In this document: positions 16,161 to 24,311 of the stretch, piece after piece | Layout of the letters: every line of letters starts with the position of its first letter | Numbering within the stretch: the first letter of the stretch is position 1 | NCBI GenBank assembly: GCA_028713975.1 | Contig: JAQTNE010000016.1 | Span: forward strand, 1 to 47,656 | Length of the DNA: 47,656 nucleotides | Source of the DNA: Sulfuricella sp. | GTDB lineage: Bacteria; Pseudomonadota; Gammaproteobacteria; Burkholderiales; Sulfuricellaceae | Direction of reading: 5' to 3' | The notes under the pieces: model-generated | Database searches by the model: none | What the model was told of the DNA's origin: nothing | What the model saw: only the letters and a program-made list of their open reading frames with translations | Made by a program: the position numbers and the translations under genes

Positions 16161-17192
16161 TCAGCTTGTTTTAAACCGGTTAGAAAACGCAATCAACTGT
16201 TCCAGCTTGGCCTTGGCCTCGCCGCTGGCGATCACATGAGCCGCCTTTTTCACCCCGGCTGCCAGCGAGTCCGCCACGCCGCCGACATAAATCGCGGCGC
16301 CCGCGTTGAGGGCGACAATATCTCGCGCCGCGCCGGGCGCGTTGTCCAGCACCGCCAGCAGCCTGGCCTTGGCCTCATCTACATTATGTGCCGTCAGCGT
16401 ATCATCGGGGCCGAGTTTCATGCCGAAGCCCTCGGGGTCAACGGCATATTCCTCAATCAGGCCATCTTTCAGTTCGGCGACATGCGTCGCGCCGCACCGG
16501 GTAATCTCGTCCATGCCGTCGGTGCCATGCACCACCATGACATGGTTCGAGCCGAGCGATTTCAGCGCTTCCGCCAGCGGGCGGCACAAGTCCTTGCGGA
16601 ACACGCCCATCACCTGGTTTTTTGCTCCAGCCGGATTGGTCAGCGGGCCGAGCAGGTTAAACAAGGTACGCACACCCAGTTCGCGCCGCACCGGTGCGGC
16701 AAATTTCATGGCGCTGTGGTGGTTGGGGGCGAACATGAAACCCAGCCCGATTTCATGAATGGACCGCGCCACCTGGTCAGGAGTGAGATTCACATTTACG
16801 CCCAGCGCTTCCAGCACATCGGCGGAACCACATGAAGAGGAAACCGAGCGGCCGCCGTGCTTGGCAATTTTCACCCCGGCAGCCGCCGCAACGAATGCGG
16901 CAGTGGTCGAAATATTGAAGGTATGCGCGCCATCGCCGCCGGTGCCGCAGGTGTCCACCAGATGCGTCTCCGCGCCGACCGGCACCTTGGTCGAAAGCTC
17001 GCGCATCACCTCGGCAGCCGCAGCGATCTCGGCCACGGTCTCGCCCTTGGCGCGCAACGCCACCAGAATCCCGGCGATCTGCACCGCCGTCAGCCCACCG
17101 CCCATGACCTGTCGCATGATCGACAACATCTCGCTACGAGTCAGGTCGCGCTTTTCCAGCAGCGCCGCCAATGCTTCCTGCGGAGTAATCAT
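16161..17192 (-). CDS. trpD: Anthranilate phosphoribosyltransferase
   Basis: Transfers phosphoribose from PRPP to anthranilate. At 343 residues it is full length. The PRPP/anthranilate motifs are DTCGTGGDGAHTFNIST (about 80-96), KHGGRSVSSSCGSADVLEALG, and LGPLTNPAG; the metal-binding segment appears as HGTDGMDEIT. Its ATG overlaps the stop of the DUF559 reading frame (ATGA). In the ancestral operon it would directly follow trpG; a DUF559 element now separates them. Confidence 0.97.
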   Translation of the reverse strand: MITPQEALAALLEKRDLTRSEMLSIMRQVMGGGLTAVQIAGILVALRAKGETVAEIAAAAEVMRELSTKVPVGAETHLVDTCGTGGDGAHTFNISTTAAFVAAAAGVKIAKHGGRSVSSSCGSADVLEALGVNVNLTPDQVARSIHEIGLGFMFAPNHHSAMKFAAPVRRELGVRTLFNLLGPLTNPAGAKNQVMGVFRKDLCRPLAEALKSLGSNHVMVVHGTDGMDEITRCGATHVAELKDGLIEEYAVDPEGFGMKLGPDDTLTAHNVDEAKARLLAVLDNAPGAARDIVALNAGAAIYVGGVADSLAAGVKKAAHVIASGEAKAKLEQLIAFSNRFKTS

Positions 17193-17647
17193 TTATTTTC
17201 CTTCCCCCCTCTCCCCAACCCTCTCCCACAAGGGGAGAGGGGGCCGAAACGTTGGCACTCACAGGGCAACTCCCTCCCCCCTCGCGGGGGAGGGCTGGGG
17301 AGAGGGGGAGAGGGGAGCAGTGCGCTTTGCATGCACTGCATCACCCCCTCCAGATTCGTCAGCACTTCGTTATTCCAAAATCTCAAGACTCGAAACCCTT
17401 CGTCATTCAACCATTGATCGCGAATTTTATCCGCTTCCACCTGGTCGGTATGTTGACCGCCGTCCAGTTCTATAATCAGCCGGGCCTCGAAACATACAAA
17501 ATCGACCACGTAGCAACCCAATGGTTGCTGTCTCTTGAATTTATGCCCACCAAATTGACCCGCTCGAAGGTGCCGCCATAACAGACGCTCGACATCGGTC
17601 GAGTTCTTTCGCAGTAGTCTGGCGATGGCCGTCAATCTTGCGGACAT
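17189..17647 (-). CDS. DUF559 (Vsr-like endonuclease fold) protein with repeat-encoded tail
   Basis: 152 residues from ATG 17647. Residues 1-110 are a DUF559 domain: LRKNSTDVERLLWRHLRAGQ, FKRQQPLGCYVVDFVC (D49), then LIIELDGGQH (E60, D62, H66) and FRVLRFWNNEVL, the Vsr/PD-(D/E)XK-like pattern with acidic residues present. Residues 111-152 (PSPPLPSPPPRGG...[11 protein letters not shown]) are translated family B repeat. The stop overlaps the trpD start by 4 bp. Repeat B3 ends 3 bp before the ATG and supplies AGAGGGG as a ribosome site. Function is unknown. Confidence 0.85.
   Translation of the reverse strand: MSARLTAIARLLRKNSTDVERLLWRHLRAGQFGGHKFKRQQPLGCYVVDFVCFEARLIIELDGGQHTDQVEADKIRDQWLNDEGFRVLRFWNNEVLTNLEGVMQCMQSALLPSPPLPSPPPRGGRELPCECQRFGPLSPCGRGLGRGGKENK
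17206..17310. repeat. Family B repeat B2
   Basis: The left half CCCCTCTCCCCAACCCTCTC... (17206-17243) is identical over 38 bp to B3. The outer arms 17207-17223 and 17290-17306 are inverted repeats with one mismatch, with two inner hairpins. It is overprinted by the C-terminal tail of the DUF559 gene and lies 14 bp upstream of the trpD start. Confidence 0.88.
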
Positions 17648-17650
17648 TTT

Positions 17651-17688
17651 CCCCTCTCCCCAACCCTCTCCCACAAGGGGAGAGGGGG
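17651..17688. repeat. Family B repeat B3
   Basis: Half-element, a 38-bp exact direct repeat of 17206-17243, and itself a hairpin (CCCTCTCCC-ACAA-GGGGAGAGG type). It lies between the trpG stop (2 bp away) and the DUF559 start (3 bp away). Confidence 0.88.
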
Positions 17689-17690
17689 TG

Positions 17691-18263
17691 CTACCGATTC
17701 TCTTCTTTCAGGAAGTTCGCCAGCATGGCATGGCCATGTTCGGTCAGGATGGATTCCGGATGGAACTGCACACCTTCCACCGCCAGCGTTTTGTGGCGCA
17801 CACCCATGATCTCGCCGTCGTCCGTCCAGGCGGTGATTTCCAGGCAGTCCGGCAGGCTTTCACGCTCAATCACCAGCGAATGGTAGCGGGTAGCACGGAA
17901 CGGGTTAGGCAGCCCATTGAACACGCCGGAGTCCTTATGGTGGATCATCGAGGTCTTGCCGTGCATCAGCTGCTTGGCATGAATAATCTTGCCGCCGAAC
18001 GCCTGGCCGATGCTCTGGTGGCCGAGGCACACGCCGAGCAGCGGCACCTTGCCGGCAAATTCCCGGATCAGCGGCACCGAAATCCCCGCCTCGTTGGGCG
18101 TGCAGGGGCCGGGAGAAATCACGATGTGGTCGGGCTTCTGCGCTGCCACCTCTTCAACGGTGATTTCGTCGTTGCGGTAGACGCGCACATCCGCACCCAG
18201 TTCGCCGAAATACTGCACCAGGTTGTAGGTGAAGGAGTCGTAATTGTCGATCATCAGCAGCAT
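17691..18263 (-). CDS. trpG: Anthranilate synthase component II (glutamine amidotransferase)
   Basis: Supplies ammonia from glutamine to TrpE; it may also serve aminodeoxychorismate synthase (PabA role) as in many bacteria. 190 residues starting [19 protein letters not shown], with the oxyanion segment [12 protein letters not shown], the nucleophile in [14 protein letters not shown] and the His/Glu pair in [14 protein letters not shown]. It has full length and an intact triad. Family A copy A3 separates it from trpE. Confidence 0.97.
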   Translation of the reverse strand: MLLMIDNYDSFTYNLVQYFGELGADVRVYRNDEITVEEVAAQKPDHIVISPGPCTPNEAGISVPLIREFAGKVPLLGVCLGHQSIGQAFGGKIIHAKQLMHGKTSMIHHKDSGVFNGLPNPFRATRYHSLVIERESLPDCLEITAWTDDGEIMGVRHKTLAVEGVQFHPESILTEHGHAMLANFLKEENR

Positions 18264-18277
18264 AGATAAGCCCTTTC

Positions 18278-18349
18278 ACCGCAGAGGCGCAGAGACGCCG
18301 AGTAAAGAAAAAGCAAGAGTTTTTCTCTGCGCCTCCGCGCCTCTGCGGT
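18278..18349. repeat. Family A element A3 (trpE-trpG gap)
   Basis: 72 bp: ACCGCAGAGGCGCAGAG...CTCTGCGCCTCCGCGCCTCT plus GCGGT. Its right end abuts the trpE stop TGA (18350-18352). Its left end gives GCGGTGAAAGGG before the trpG ATG, so it fits the intergenic gap exactly. Confidence 0.87.
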
Positions 18350-19831
18350 TCATATTTTTTCATCCTGACTATCCAGCCCGCCCAAGGCCAGTTCCGCCGC
18401 TCTCAGCACGGCACGGGCCTTGTTTTGGGTTTCCGTCCATTCGCTTTCCGGCACCGAATCGGCAACGATGCCGGCACCGGCCTGAACATAGAGCGTGCCA
18501 TCCTTGACCACCGCAGTGCGGATGGCAATCGCCAGATCCATGTCGCCGTTGAAACCGAGATAGCCCACCGCGCCCGCATAAATCCCGCGCTTGCTCGGTT
18601 CCAGCTCGTCGATGATCTCCATCGCACGCACCTTGGGCGCGCCCGACACGGTGCCGGCCGGGAAAGTCGCGCGCAGCACGTCCATCGCATTCTGGCCCGC
18701 CTTGAGCTTACCCTCGACGTTGGAGACGATGTGCATGACGTGGGAGTAACGTTCGATCGCCATGTTCTCGGTGACCTTGACCGATCCGGTCTGGGCAACG
18801 CGGCCCGCATCGTTGCGGCCCAAATCCATCAGCATCAGGTGCTCGGCCAGCTCCTTCGGGTCGGCGAGCAGGTCTTTGGCCAACGCCTCGTCCTCCTCGC
18901 GGTTCTTGCCGCGCGGCCGGGTGCCGGCAATCGGGCGCACGGTGACGGTATCGTCCTCCAGCCGCACCAGGATTTCCGGCGAGGAGCCGACCACCTGGAA
19001 ATCGCCCATATCGTAATAGAACAGGTAAGGCGAGGGATTGAGCGAGCGCAGTGCGCGGTAAAGCGACAGCGGCGATGCGGCAAAGGGCTGTGACATGCGC
19101 TGCGACAGAACTACCTGCATGATGTCGCCGTCAAAAATGTACTGCCTGGCCTGTTCCACCGCCTGCTTGAAGGGGGCTTCGCCAAATTCGGACACCGCCT
19201 GCACCGGCGCATGCGGCGCCGTAACCGGAACCGCCGCCGGTTGGTTCAACTGGCGGCGCAACTCCTCCAGCCGGGCATGAGCGCGGGCATATTCACCGGG
19301 CTGGGCGGGATCGGCGTAAACGACCAGATAAATCTTGCCGGACAGGTTGTCCACTACCGCCACCTCTTCCGACAGCAGCAGCAGGATGTCCGGCGTGCCC
19401 AGCACATCCGGCTTGACGGTATGAGCCAGTTTTTTCTCGATATAGCGAATGGTGTCATAGCCGAAATAGCCCGCCAGCCCGCCGGTAAAGCGCGGCTGGC
19501 CGGGATGCTCCGCCACTTTCAGGCGCGCGGCGTAATCCTGGATGAACTGGAGCGGGTCGTCGGTTTCGGTTTCCTCGAACACTTTGCCGTCGCCTTCCAC
19601 TTTCACATGGCGGCCGCTCACCCTGATCCGGGTCTTGGCCGGCAGGCCGATGAAGGAATAGCGCCCGAACCGCTCGCCGCCCACCACCGATTCGAGCAGG
19701 TAGGAATAAGGCCGGTTGGCGAGCTTGAGGTAAACGCTTAGCGGGGTATCGAGGTCGGCCAGGGTTTCCCGCACCAGCGGGATGCGATTGTAGCCTTGGG
19801 CGGCAAGGCGGTTGAATTCGTTTTCAGTCAT
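18350..19831 (-). CDS. trpE: Anthranilate synthase component I
   Basis: Makes anthranilate from chorismate with ammonia from TrpG. 493 residues from ATG 19831 ([19 protein letters not shown]). The N-terminal tryptophan-binding segment includes [17 protein letters not shown], and the C-terminal chorismate-binding domain has [29 protein letters not shown] and the late [14 protein letters not shown]. In the family the LLES element mediates tryptophan feedback inhibition. A GTG 12 bp upstream lies in the repeat end; ATG is preferred because the repeat gives GGTGA eight bases before it. Confidence 0.97.
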   Translation of the reverse strand: MTENEFNRLAAQGYNRIPLVRETLADLDTPLSVYLKLANRPYSYLLESVVGGERFGRYSFIGLPAKTRIRVSGRHVKVEGDGKVFEETETDDPLQFIQDYAARLKVAEHPGQPRFTGGLAGYFGYDTIRYIEKKLAHTVKPDVLGTPDILLLLSEEVAVVDNLSGKIYLVVYADPAQPGEYARAHARLEELRRQLNQPAAVPVTAPHAPVQAVSEFGEAPFKQAVEQARQYIFDGDIMQVVLSQRMSQPFAASPLSLYRALRSLNPSPYLFYYDMGDFQVVGSSPEILVRLEDDTVTVRPIAGTRPRGKNREEDEALAKDLLADPKELAEHLMLMDLGRNDAGRVAQTGSVKVTENMAIERYSHVMHIVSNVEGKLKAGQNAMDVLRATFPAGTVSGAPKVRAMEIIDELEPSKRGIYAGAVGYLGFNGDMDLAIAIRTAVVKDGTLYVQAGAGIVADSVPESEWTETQNKARAVLRAAELALGGLDSQDEKI

Positions 19832-19841
19832 AAAATCTTTC

Positions 19842-20026
19842 ACCGCAGAGGCGCGGAGGCGCAGAGAAATGGGTTTCGCAGGGATGAGCGGGTTTATCGC
19901 TCAACTCGCAAAACAAAAAATATACCCATCAGGGAACACAAGGTCGCCCGACAATTACTTGAGGCTAAATCCGCCATCGCCGTAAATTAGACATAGCCCT
20001 TCTCTGCGCCTCCGCGCCTCTGCGGT
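19842..20026. repeat. Family A element A4 (gph-trpE gap)
   Basis: 185 bp with arms ACCGCAGAGGCGCGGAGGCG and CGCCTCCGCGCCTCTGCGGT. The interior of about 130 bp has no recognisable gene. The GCGGTGA end lies 8 bp before the trpE ATG and the other end 8 bp after the gph stop. Confidence 0.87.
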
Positions 20027-20033
20027 TCATGAA

Positions 20034-20717
20034 TCATGCCTTCCTGATCAGCTTCAGCACGTCCGGCAAACTCTCGATCACCGCATCGCAGTCCTGCTCG
20101 CGCACGTCCTTGCCGCCATTGTAGCCGTAGGGCAGCAAAGCCACCGCGCAGCCCGCAGCACGCGCCGCCTGGCTGTCGTTGAGAGAATCGCCCACCAGCA
20201 GCAAATCCTTGGGTTCGACCTCATAATAAATCGCCGCATAGCGCAACGGCAGCGGATCGGGTTTCTTGCGCGGCAGGCTGTCGCCGGACAAGATCAGGTC
20301 GAAATAATCCTTCATGCCCATCGCCGCCAGAAGCGGCAAGGTGAAACGCTGCGCCTTGTTGGTAATGCAAATCAGCGGGAAACCCGCATCGCGTAAGGCT
20401 TTCAGCCCATCCATCACACCCGGATAAGGGCGGGTTTCGCGGTGCAGCACCTCTTCGTAATGTTTCTCGAACAACGGCAGCGCTTTGGCGAACAAAGCCT
20501 CATCCGGCTTGCCGCTCATTTCGCCGGTCAATGCCCGCTTCACCAGATTGCCAATACCGTTGCCGATGTAAGACCGGATTTTTTCCAGGCTGGCCGGCGG
20601 CAACTCCAAGTCGCGCAGCATGCGCTGCGCCGCCTCGGCGATGTCCGGGGCGGTATCCAGCAGCGTGCCGTCGAGGTCGATGACGACGGCTTTAACGGGA
20701 AGAGGAAAATTTTTCAT
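20034..20717 (-). CDS. gph: Phosphoglycolate phosphatase (HAD superfamily)
   Basis: Removes phosphate from 2-phosphoglycolate. 227 residues with HAD motif I DLDGTLLDTAPDI (D14/D16 region), motif II ITNKAQRF, motif III KKPDPLPL and motif IV VGDSLNDSQAARAAG. The rpe-gph-trpEGDC order is common in betaproteobacteria. The start ATG 20717 is set nine bases after GGTGA from repeat A5. Confidence 0.95.
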   Translation of the reverse strand: MKNFPLPVKAVVIDLDGTLLDTAPDIAEAAQRMLRDLELPPASLEKIRSYIGNGIGNLVKRALTGEMSGKPDEALFAKALPLFEKHYEEVLHRETRPYPGVMDGLKALRDAGFPLICITNKAQRFTLPLLAAMGMKDYFDLILSGDSLPRKKPDPLPLRYAAIYYEVEPKDLLLVGDSLNDSQAARAAGCAVALLPYGYNGGKDVREQDCDAVIESLPDVLKLIRKA

Positions 20718-20728
20718 TTTTCATTTTC

Positions 20729-20807
20729 ACCGCAGAGACGCGGAGGCGCAGAGGAAAAAACAAGGCTTGCTTCTCTCTGCGCCTCTGCGTCTCCGCGCCT
20801 CTGCGGT
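20729..20807. repeat. Family A element A5 (rpe-gph gap)
   Basis: 79 bp: ACCGCAGAGACGCGGAGGCG...CGCGCCTCTGCGGT with about 15 bp of loop. The arms contain a direct doubling of GCGCCTCTGCGTCTCC-type units. It lies between the rpe stop and the gph start. Confidence 0.87.
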
Positions 20808-20816
20808 TCAAACAAG

Positions 20817-21503
20817 TTATACCTTGGCCAACTCGGCGCGCAACGCAGCGATGATCGAATCGTAACGATGCGGGTCGCTGTCTTTGGCTGCGCCGAACAC
20901 GGCGGAACCGGCGACGAAAGTATCCACGCCTGCACGAGCAACCTCGAGGATATTGGCCGGGCCTACGCCGCCGTCGATTTCCAGACGGATGTCCTTGCCG
21001 GAAGCATCAATCATCTGGCGCACCTTGCGTGCCTTGTCGAGCACGTAAGGGATGAATTTCTGGCCGCCGAAGCCCGGGTTCACCGACATCAACAGCACCA
21101 TGTCGAGCTTGTCCAGGGTGTATTCCAGGATGTCCAGCGGGGTGGCGGGGTTGAATACCAGGCCGGCCTTGCAGCCGTTTTCCTTGATCAGGCCGATAGT
21201 GCGGTCAACGTGCTCGGAAGCTTCCGGGTGAAAGGTGATGTAGGTGGCGCCTGCCTTGGCGAAGTCGGGGATGATGCGATCCACCGGTTTGACCATCAGG
21301 TGCACGTCGATTGGGGCTGTCACGCCATGCTTGCGCAGGGCTTCGCACACCAGTGGGCCGATGGTGAGATTGGGCACGTAATGGTTGTCCATGACATCAA
21401 AGTGAACGATGTCGGCGCCAGCGGCGAGGACGTTATCGACCTCCAAGCCCAACGTGGCAAAATTTGCGGACAGGATGCTGGGAGCAATTCTGAACTGGGG
21501 CAT
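20817..21503 (-). CDS. rpe: Ribulose-phosphate 3-epimerase
   Basis: Interconverts ribulose-5-P and xylulose-5-P. 228 residues with [41 protein letters not shown], the [11 protein letters not shown] motif and [11 protein letters not shown]; the metal and acid-base residues of the family are present. ATG 21503 is preceded by AAGGAAG. It is first in the rpe-gph-trp operon. Confidence 0.97.
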   Translation of the reverse strand: MPQFRIAPSILSANFATLGLEVDNVLAAGADIVHFDVMDNHYVPNLTIGPLVCEALRKHGVTAPIDVHLMVKPVDRIIPDFAKAGATYITFHPEASEHVDRTIGLIKENGCKAGLVFNPATPLDILEYTLDKLDMVLLMSVNPGFGGQKFIPYVLDKARKVRQMIDASGKDIRLEIDGGVGPANILEVARAGVDTFVAGSAVFGAAKDSDPHRYDSIIAALRAELAKV

Positions 21504-21574
21504 GGCACTTCCTTAAAAATCAAAAGTATGGATTTTACCCTAAAGGACTCCGACTTTCTATCCGCTCTTGTCCT

Positions 21575-21628
21575 ATACGACCCGTGAGGGGCGTGTAGGG
21601 GAAACAACCAGCGAATGAAAGGTCGTAT
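21575..21628. repeat. Inverted repeat ATACGACC/GGTCGTAT upstream of rpe
   Basis: Perfect 8-bp arms (21575-21582, 21621-21628) enclose 38 bp containing GTGAGGGGCGTGTAGGGG. It lies in the rpe-apaG divergent region. Nature unknown: a small structured RNA, an operator or a repeat remnant. Confidence 0.4.
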
Positions 21629-21652
21629 GCCCCACCGGAGAGGCGATGGGCT

Positions 21653-21700
21653 TTTCTCCCTTCGCCCCTCCGGGGAGAAGGGCTGGGGATGAGGGGTAGA
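21653..21700. repeat. Family B-related repeat B4
   Basis: CTCCCTTCGCCCCTCCGGGGAGAAGGGCTGGGGATGAGGGG-type sequence: an inner hairpin plus the GGGCTGGGGA half-arm, a diverged relative of B1/B2. It lies in the rpe-apaG divergent region. Confidence 0.6.
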
Positions 21701-21802
21701 GGAGGAACCGCCGAAGAATCAGCCGTCCAACACTTTACTTCGCCCTTTTTTATTCTCGGCACAGCACTTGCCAGTACCGGCAAATTGGTGTGCAATAGCC
21801 GG

Positions 21803-22186
21803 ATGGCTGACAGCAAGAAATATGAAATCACCGTAACAACGCACGTCGAGTATGTTCCCGACCAGTCCGACATCGAACAAGGGCGATTCGTGTTCGCCTA
21901 CACCATCACCATCACCAACACCGGCAGCGTTGCCGCCCAACTGATCAGCCGCCACTGGGTCATTACCGACGCCACCGACCAGGTGCAGGAAGTCCGCGGC
22001 CTGGGCGTGATCGGCGAACAACCGCTGCTGAAACCGGGCGAAAATTTCGAATACACCAGCGGCTGCGTCATCGCCACCCCGGTCGGCACCATGCACGGCA
22101 GCTACCAGATGGCAGCGGAAGACGGCACCAAGTTCGACACGATTATTCCCGAATTTACTCTGAGCATGCCGCGCGTGCTGCATTAA
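21803..22186 (+). CDS. apaG: ApaG (CO2+/Mg2+ efflux protein-like, DUF525 fold)
   Basis: 127 residues starting MADSKKYEITVTTHVEYVPDQSD, with YTITITNTGSVAAQLISRHWVITDA, GVIGEQPLLKPGENFEYTSG and MHGSYQM. This matches ApaG end to end. The biochemical role is unsettled. It often clusters with rsmA and apaH; here it stands alone. ATG 21803 has no ribosome site. A TTGCCA-17-TGCAAT pair (21768-21796) would start RNA at or near the ATG, so a leaderless mRNA is possible. Confidence 0.92.
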   Translation: MADSKKYEITVTTHVEYVPDQSDIEQGRFVFAYTITITNTGSVAAQLISRHWVITDATDQVQEVRGLGVIGEQPLLKPGENFEYTSGCVIATPVGTMHGSYQMAAEDGTKFDTIIPEFTLSMPRVLH

Positions 22187-22207
22187 ATTCCATGAAATAT
22201 AAAATTA

Positions 22208-22321
22208 ACCACAGAGACACAGAGAAAACCTGAAATCTTTAACAAAACGTCATCCTGACAGTCGCTTCATCTTTACGTTGAACAGTTTTTGAATTTCTCT
22301 GTGCCTCTGTGTCTCTGTGGT
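22208..22321. repeat. Family A element A6 (variant ACCACAGAGACACAGAG)
   Basis: 114 bp between apaG and mltA. The ends are ACCACAGAGACACAGAG and CTGTGCCTCTGTGTCTCTGT plus GGT, an A-richer subtype. The right half matches A7 closely (TTTTTGAATTTCTCTGTGCC...). Confidence 0.85.
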
Positions 22322-22348
22322 AAATAAATTTCGCTTTTAAAAACCCCC

Positions 22349-23539
22349 ATGAAAAATCTGCTCGCCCTGTTTTTGACCCTGTTGATTTCCGCTTGCGCCA
22401 CACTGGAAAAACCTGCCGTTGCGCCACCGCCTGCCGCCGCCCTGCCGCCGGCAATTCCGTCTGTTCCGGCAGCGCCGCCGCTTCAGCCCGTCGGCTGGGA
22501 AGCGCTGGCCGGATGGCCGGACGAAGATCTGACCGCCTCCTGGGATGCGTTCAGGCAGGGTTGCGTCCCCCTGCAAAACAAACCTGACTGGAAACCCGCC
22601 TGCATGGCCGCTGCCGCGATACAGCCCGCGAACAACGCGGCCCTGCACGAATTTTTTCAGCAATATTTCACTCCTTACCAGGCCACACAACCTGACGGCG
22701 GCACCGACGGGCTGGTCACCGGCTATTACGAACCGCTGCTGAGCGGCAGCCGCACCCCCTCGAAACGCTATAGCCACCCGCTCTACGGCGTGCCGGATGA
22801 CCTGCTGATCGTCGATCTCGGCGCAATCTACCCGGAGCTAAAAAACATGCGGCTGCGCGGACGGCTGGAAGGGCGCCGGGTGGTGCCGTATTTCAGCCGG
22901 GCCGAAATCGACAATGGCACAGCGCCGCTCAAGGGCAAGGCGCTTTACTGGGTGGATGATGCAGTCGATCTGTTTTTCCTGCAAATCCAGGGCTCGGGAA
23001 GAATCGCCCTGCCCAACGGCGAAATGGCGCGCGTCGGCTATGCCGACCAGAACGGCTATCCTTACAAGTCTATCGGCAAGGCTCTGGTGGAGCGCGGCGA
23101 CCTGCCGCTGGAGAAAGCCTCAATGCAAGGCATCAAGGACTGGGGCAATCAAAACCCGAAAAAACTCCCCGACTTGCTCAATCTCAATGCCAGCTACGTG
23201 TTTTTCCGCGACCAGCCGAGCAGCCTGTCGGGCCCGCTCGGCGCGCTGGGCGTACCACTCACCGCAGAACGCAGCATCGCGGTCGACCCGCGCAGCATCC
23301 CGCTTGGCGCACCGGTGTTCCTCGCCACCACCTGGCCGAACAGCGCCAAACCGCTCAATCGCCTGATGCTGGCGCAGGATACCGGCGGTGCGATCCGCGG
23401 CGTAGTGCGGGCAGACTTTTTCTGGGGATTCGGCAAGGACGCGGGCAAGCAGGCGGGCAGCATGAAGCAAAGCGGGAAAATGTGGGTGCTGCTGCCAAAG
23501 GGGTTTACCCCGCCGCAGAACGGCGCAGTCGGCTTGTAG
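22349..23539 (+). CDS. mltA: Membrane-bound lytic murein transglycosylase A
   Basis: Outer-membrane lipoprotein that cleaves peptidoglycan to 1,6-anhydro-muropeptides, feeding AnmK. 396 residues. The lipobox is LISACA, so the lipidated cysteine is at residue 16. A proline/alanine-rich linker (22-46) precedes the MltA domain with GYYEPLL, the GSGRIALPNGEMARVGYADQNGYPYKSIG segment, and the 3D domain (ERSIAVDPRSIPLGAPVF, LMLAQDTGGAIRG) with the catalytic Asp in AQDTGGAI. A normal-length family member. Confidence 0.95.
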   Translation: MKNLLALFLTLLISACATLEKPAVAPPPAAALPPAIPSVPAAPPLQPVGWEALAGWPDEDLTASWDAFRQGCVPLQNKPDWKPACMAAAAIQPANNAALHEFFQQYFTPYQATQPDGGTDGLVTGYYEPLLSGSRTPSKRYSHPLYGVPDDLLIVDLGAIYPELKNMRLRGRLEGRRVVPYFSRAEIDNGTAPLKGKALYWVDDAVDLFFLQIQGSGRIALPNGEMARVGYADQNGYPYKSIGKALVERGDLPLEKASMQGIKDWGNQNPKKLPDLLNLNASYVFFRDQPSSLSGPLGALGVPLTAERSIAVDPRSIPLGAPVFLATTWPNSAKPLNRLMLAQDTGGAIRGVVRADFFWGFGKDAGKQAGSMKQSGKMWVLLPKGFTPPQNGAVGL

Positions 23540-23563
23540 TAATCAGCCAACATGAAACGCAGT

Positions 23564-23623
23564 TGTAGGAGCGGTCTCCTGGCCGCGATATACGTTTTTC
23601 GCGGCCAGGATGCCGCTCCTACA
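23564..23623. repeat. REP-like palindrome (TGTAGGAGCGG type)
   Basis: 25-bp arms with two mismatches (TGTAGGAGCGGTCTCCTGGC... and ...GCCAGGATGCCGCTCCTACA) around a 10-nt loop, 24 bp after mltA. The GTAGGAGCGG motif is typical of REP sequences in pseudomonads and relatives. It may also protect or end the mltA mRNA. Confidence 0.8.
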
Positions 23624-23632
23624 TCCCCCGGC

Positions 23633-23649
23633 TTCAGCGTGACTGACTA
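23633..23649 (+). repeat. 17-mer TTCAGCGTGACTGACTA, copy 2
   Basis: Exact match to 10304-10320. It lies 26 bp from the stop of the RelE/ParE toxin gene. Confidence 0.6.
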
Positions 23650-23675
23650 GTCCCAGGCCCAGAGGAAAATCCGGC

Positions 23676-23969
23676 TTATTCCTCAAAGTCGACCTCGCGT
23701 TGATGTCGTATCGCCAACACCAGCACCACATCGTCAGGCTCAATAAAGTCATAAAGCGCAACATAGCCAGTGCGCCCGCGCGAGATGACGATCTCGCGCA
23801 AGCCGTGTTCACATGGACGGCCAATCAAGGGATGGCGCTCAAGGATAGCAATCGCGTCCTGAATAATGGCTATCGTCTCAAGAGCGAACGCTGGGTCGCT
23901 TTCGGCAAGAAAATCAGCCAACCGTTCCAGATCAGAAAACGCATGCCCGGAATAAACTACTTGCGCCAT
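23676..23969 (-). CDS. RelE/ParE family toxin
   Basis: 97 residues: QVVYSGHAFSDLERLADFLAES, AIAILERHPLIGRPCEHGLREIVISRGRTGYVALYDF and VVLVLAIRHQREVDFEE. The GLRE...GYVALY...LAIRHQRE pattern is characteristic of ParE-type toxins. It overlaps the antitoxin by 13 bp. Confidence 0.9.
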   Translation of the reverse strand: MAQVVYSGHAFSDLERLADFLAESDPAFALETIAIIQDAIAILERHPLIGRPCEHGLREIVISRGRTGYVALYDFIEPDDVVLVLAIRHQREVDFEE

Positions 23970-24241
23970 GAAACGGCCTCGGGGCGCACGACCGGCTCAC
24001 CCCGCAGGCGACGTTCAAGGTAGTCGTGAACCTCGCCAGCCGGGTATCCCGTGCCGCTGAGCTGCATCTCTTTACGCGCCGCCAGAGCCTCATCGACAAA
24101 GGCTGCGCGCCGTTCCGCCGCCAGTGTCACGCGCTCGATAGCATCAAGCATGAAGGCATGGGGATTGGTCCCTTTGATTTTGGCGACGTTGGTGACACGG
24201 TTTTTCAGCGTCTCGGACAATTTCAGTGAAGTGGTTGGCAT
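23957..24241 (-). CDS. Ribbon-helix-helix antitoxin
   Basis: 94 residues starting MPTTSLKLSETLKNRVTNVA, with IKGTNPHAFMLDAIERVTLAAERRAAFVDEA, a CopG/ParD-type DNA-binding start. The C-terminus (GTGYPAGEVHDYLERRLRGEPV) would contact the toxin. AAGGAG lies about ten bases upstream of ATG 24241, next to an operator-like palindrome. Confidence 0.9.
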   Translation of the reverse strand: MPTTSLKLSETLKNRVTNVAKIKGTNPHAFMLDAIERVTLAAERRAAFVDEALAARKEMQLSGTGYPAGEVHDYLERRLRGEPVVRPEAVSWRK

Positions 24242-24257
24242 GGCGGACTCCTTTTAA

Positions 24258-24273
24258 TGTTACCAAAGTAACA
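24258..24273 (-). promoter_or_regulatory. Operator candidate TGTTAC-CAAA-GTAACA
   Basis: Perfect 6-bp arms around CAAA, 17 bp upstream of the antitoxin ATG; a likely autoregulatory site. Confidence 0.6.
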
Positions 24274-24311
24274 CCGGGAAAACTGAAGATCAAGTCCCTT
24301 TTTTATACCGC

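Noticed and set aside
19842..20026. Small gene in the interior of repeat A4
   Set aside because: Open frames there run from the repeat arms and match no family; no start signal is convincing.
19832..20033. trp attenuator with leader peptide before trpE
   Set aside because: No short frame with adjacent Trp codons and no alternative hairpins other than the repeat arms were found.
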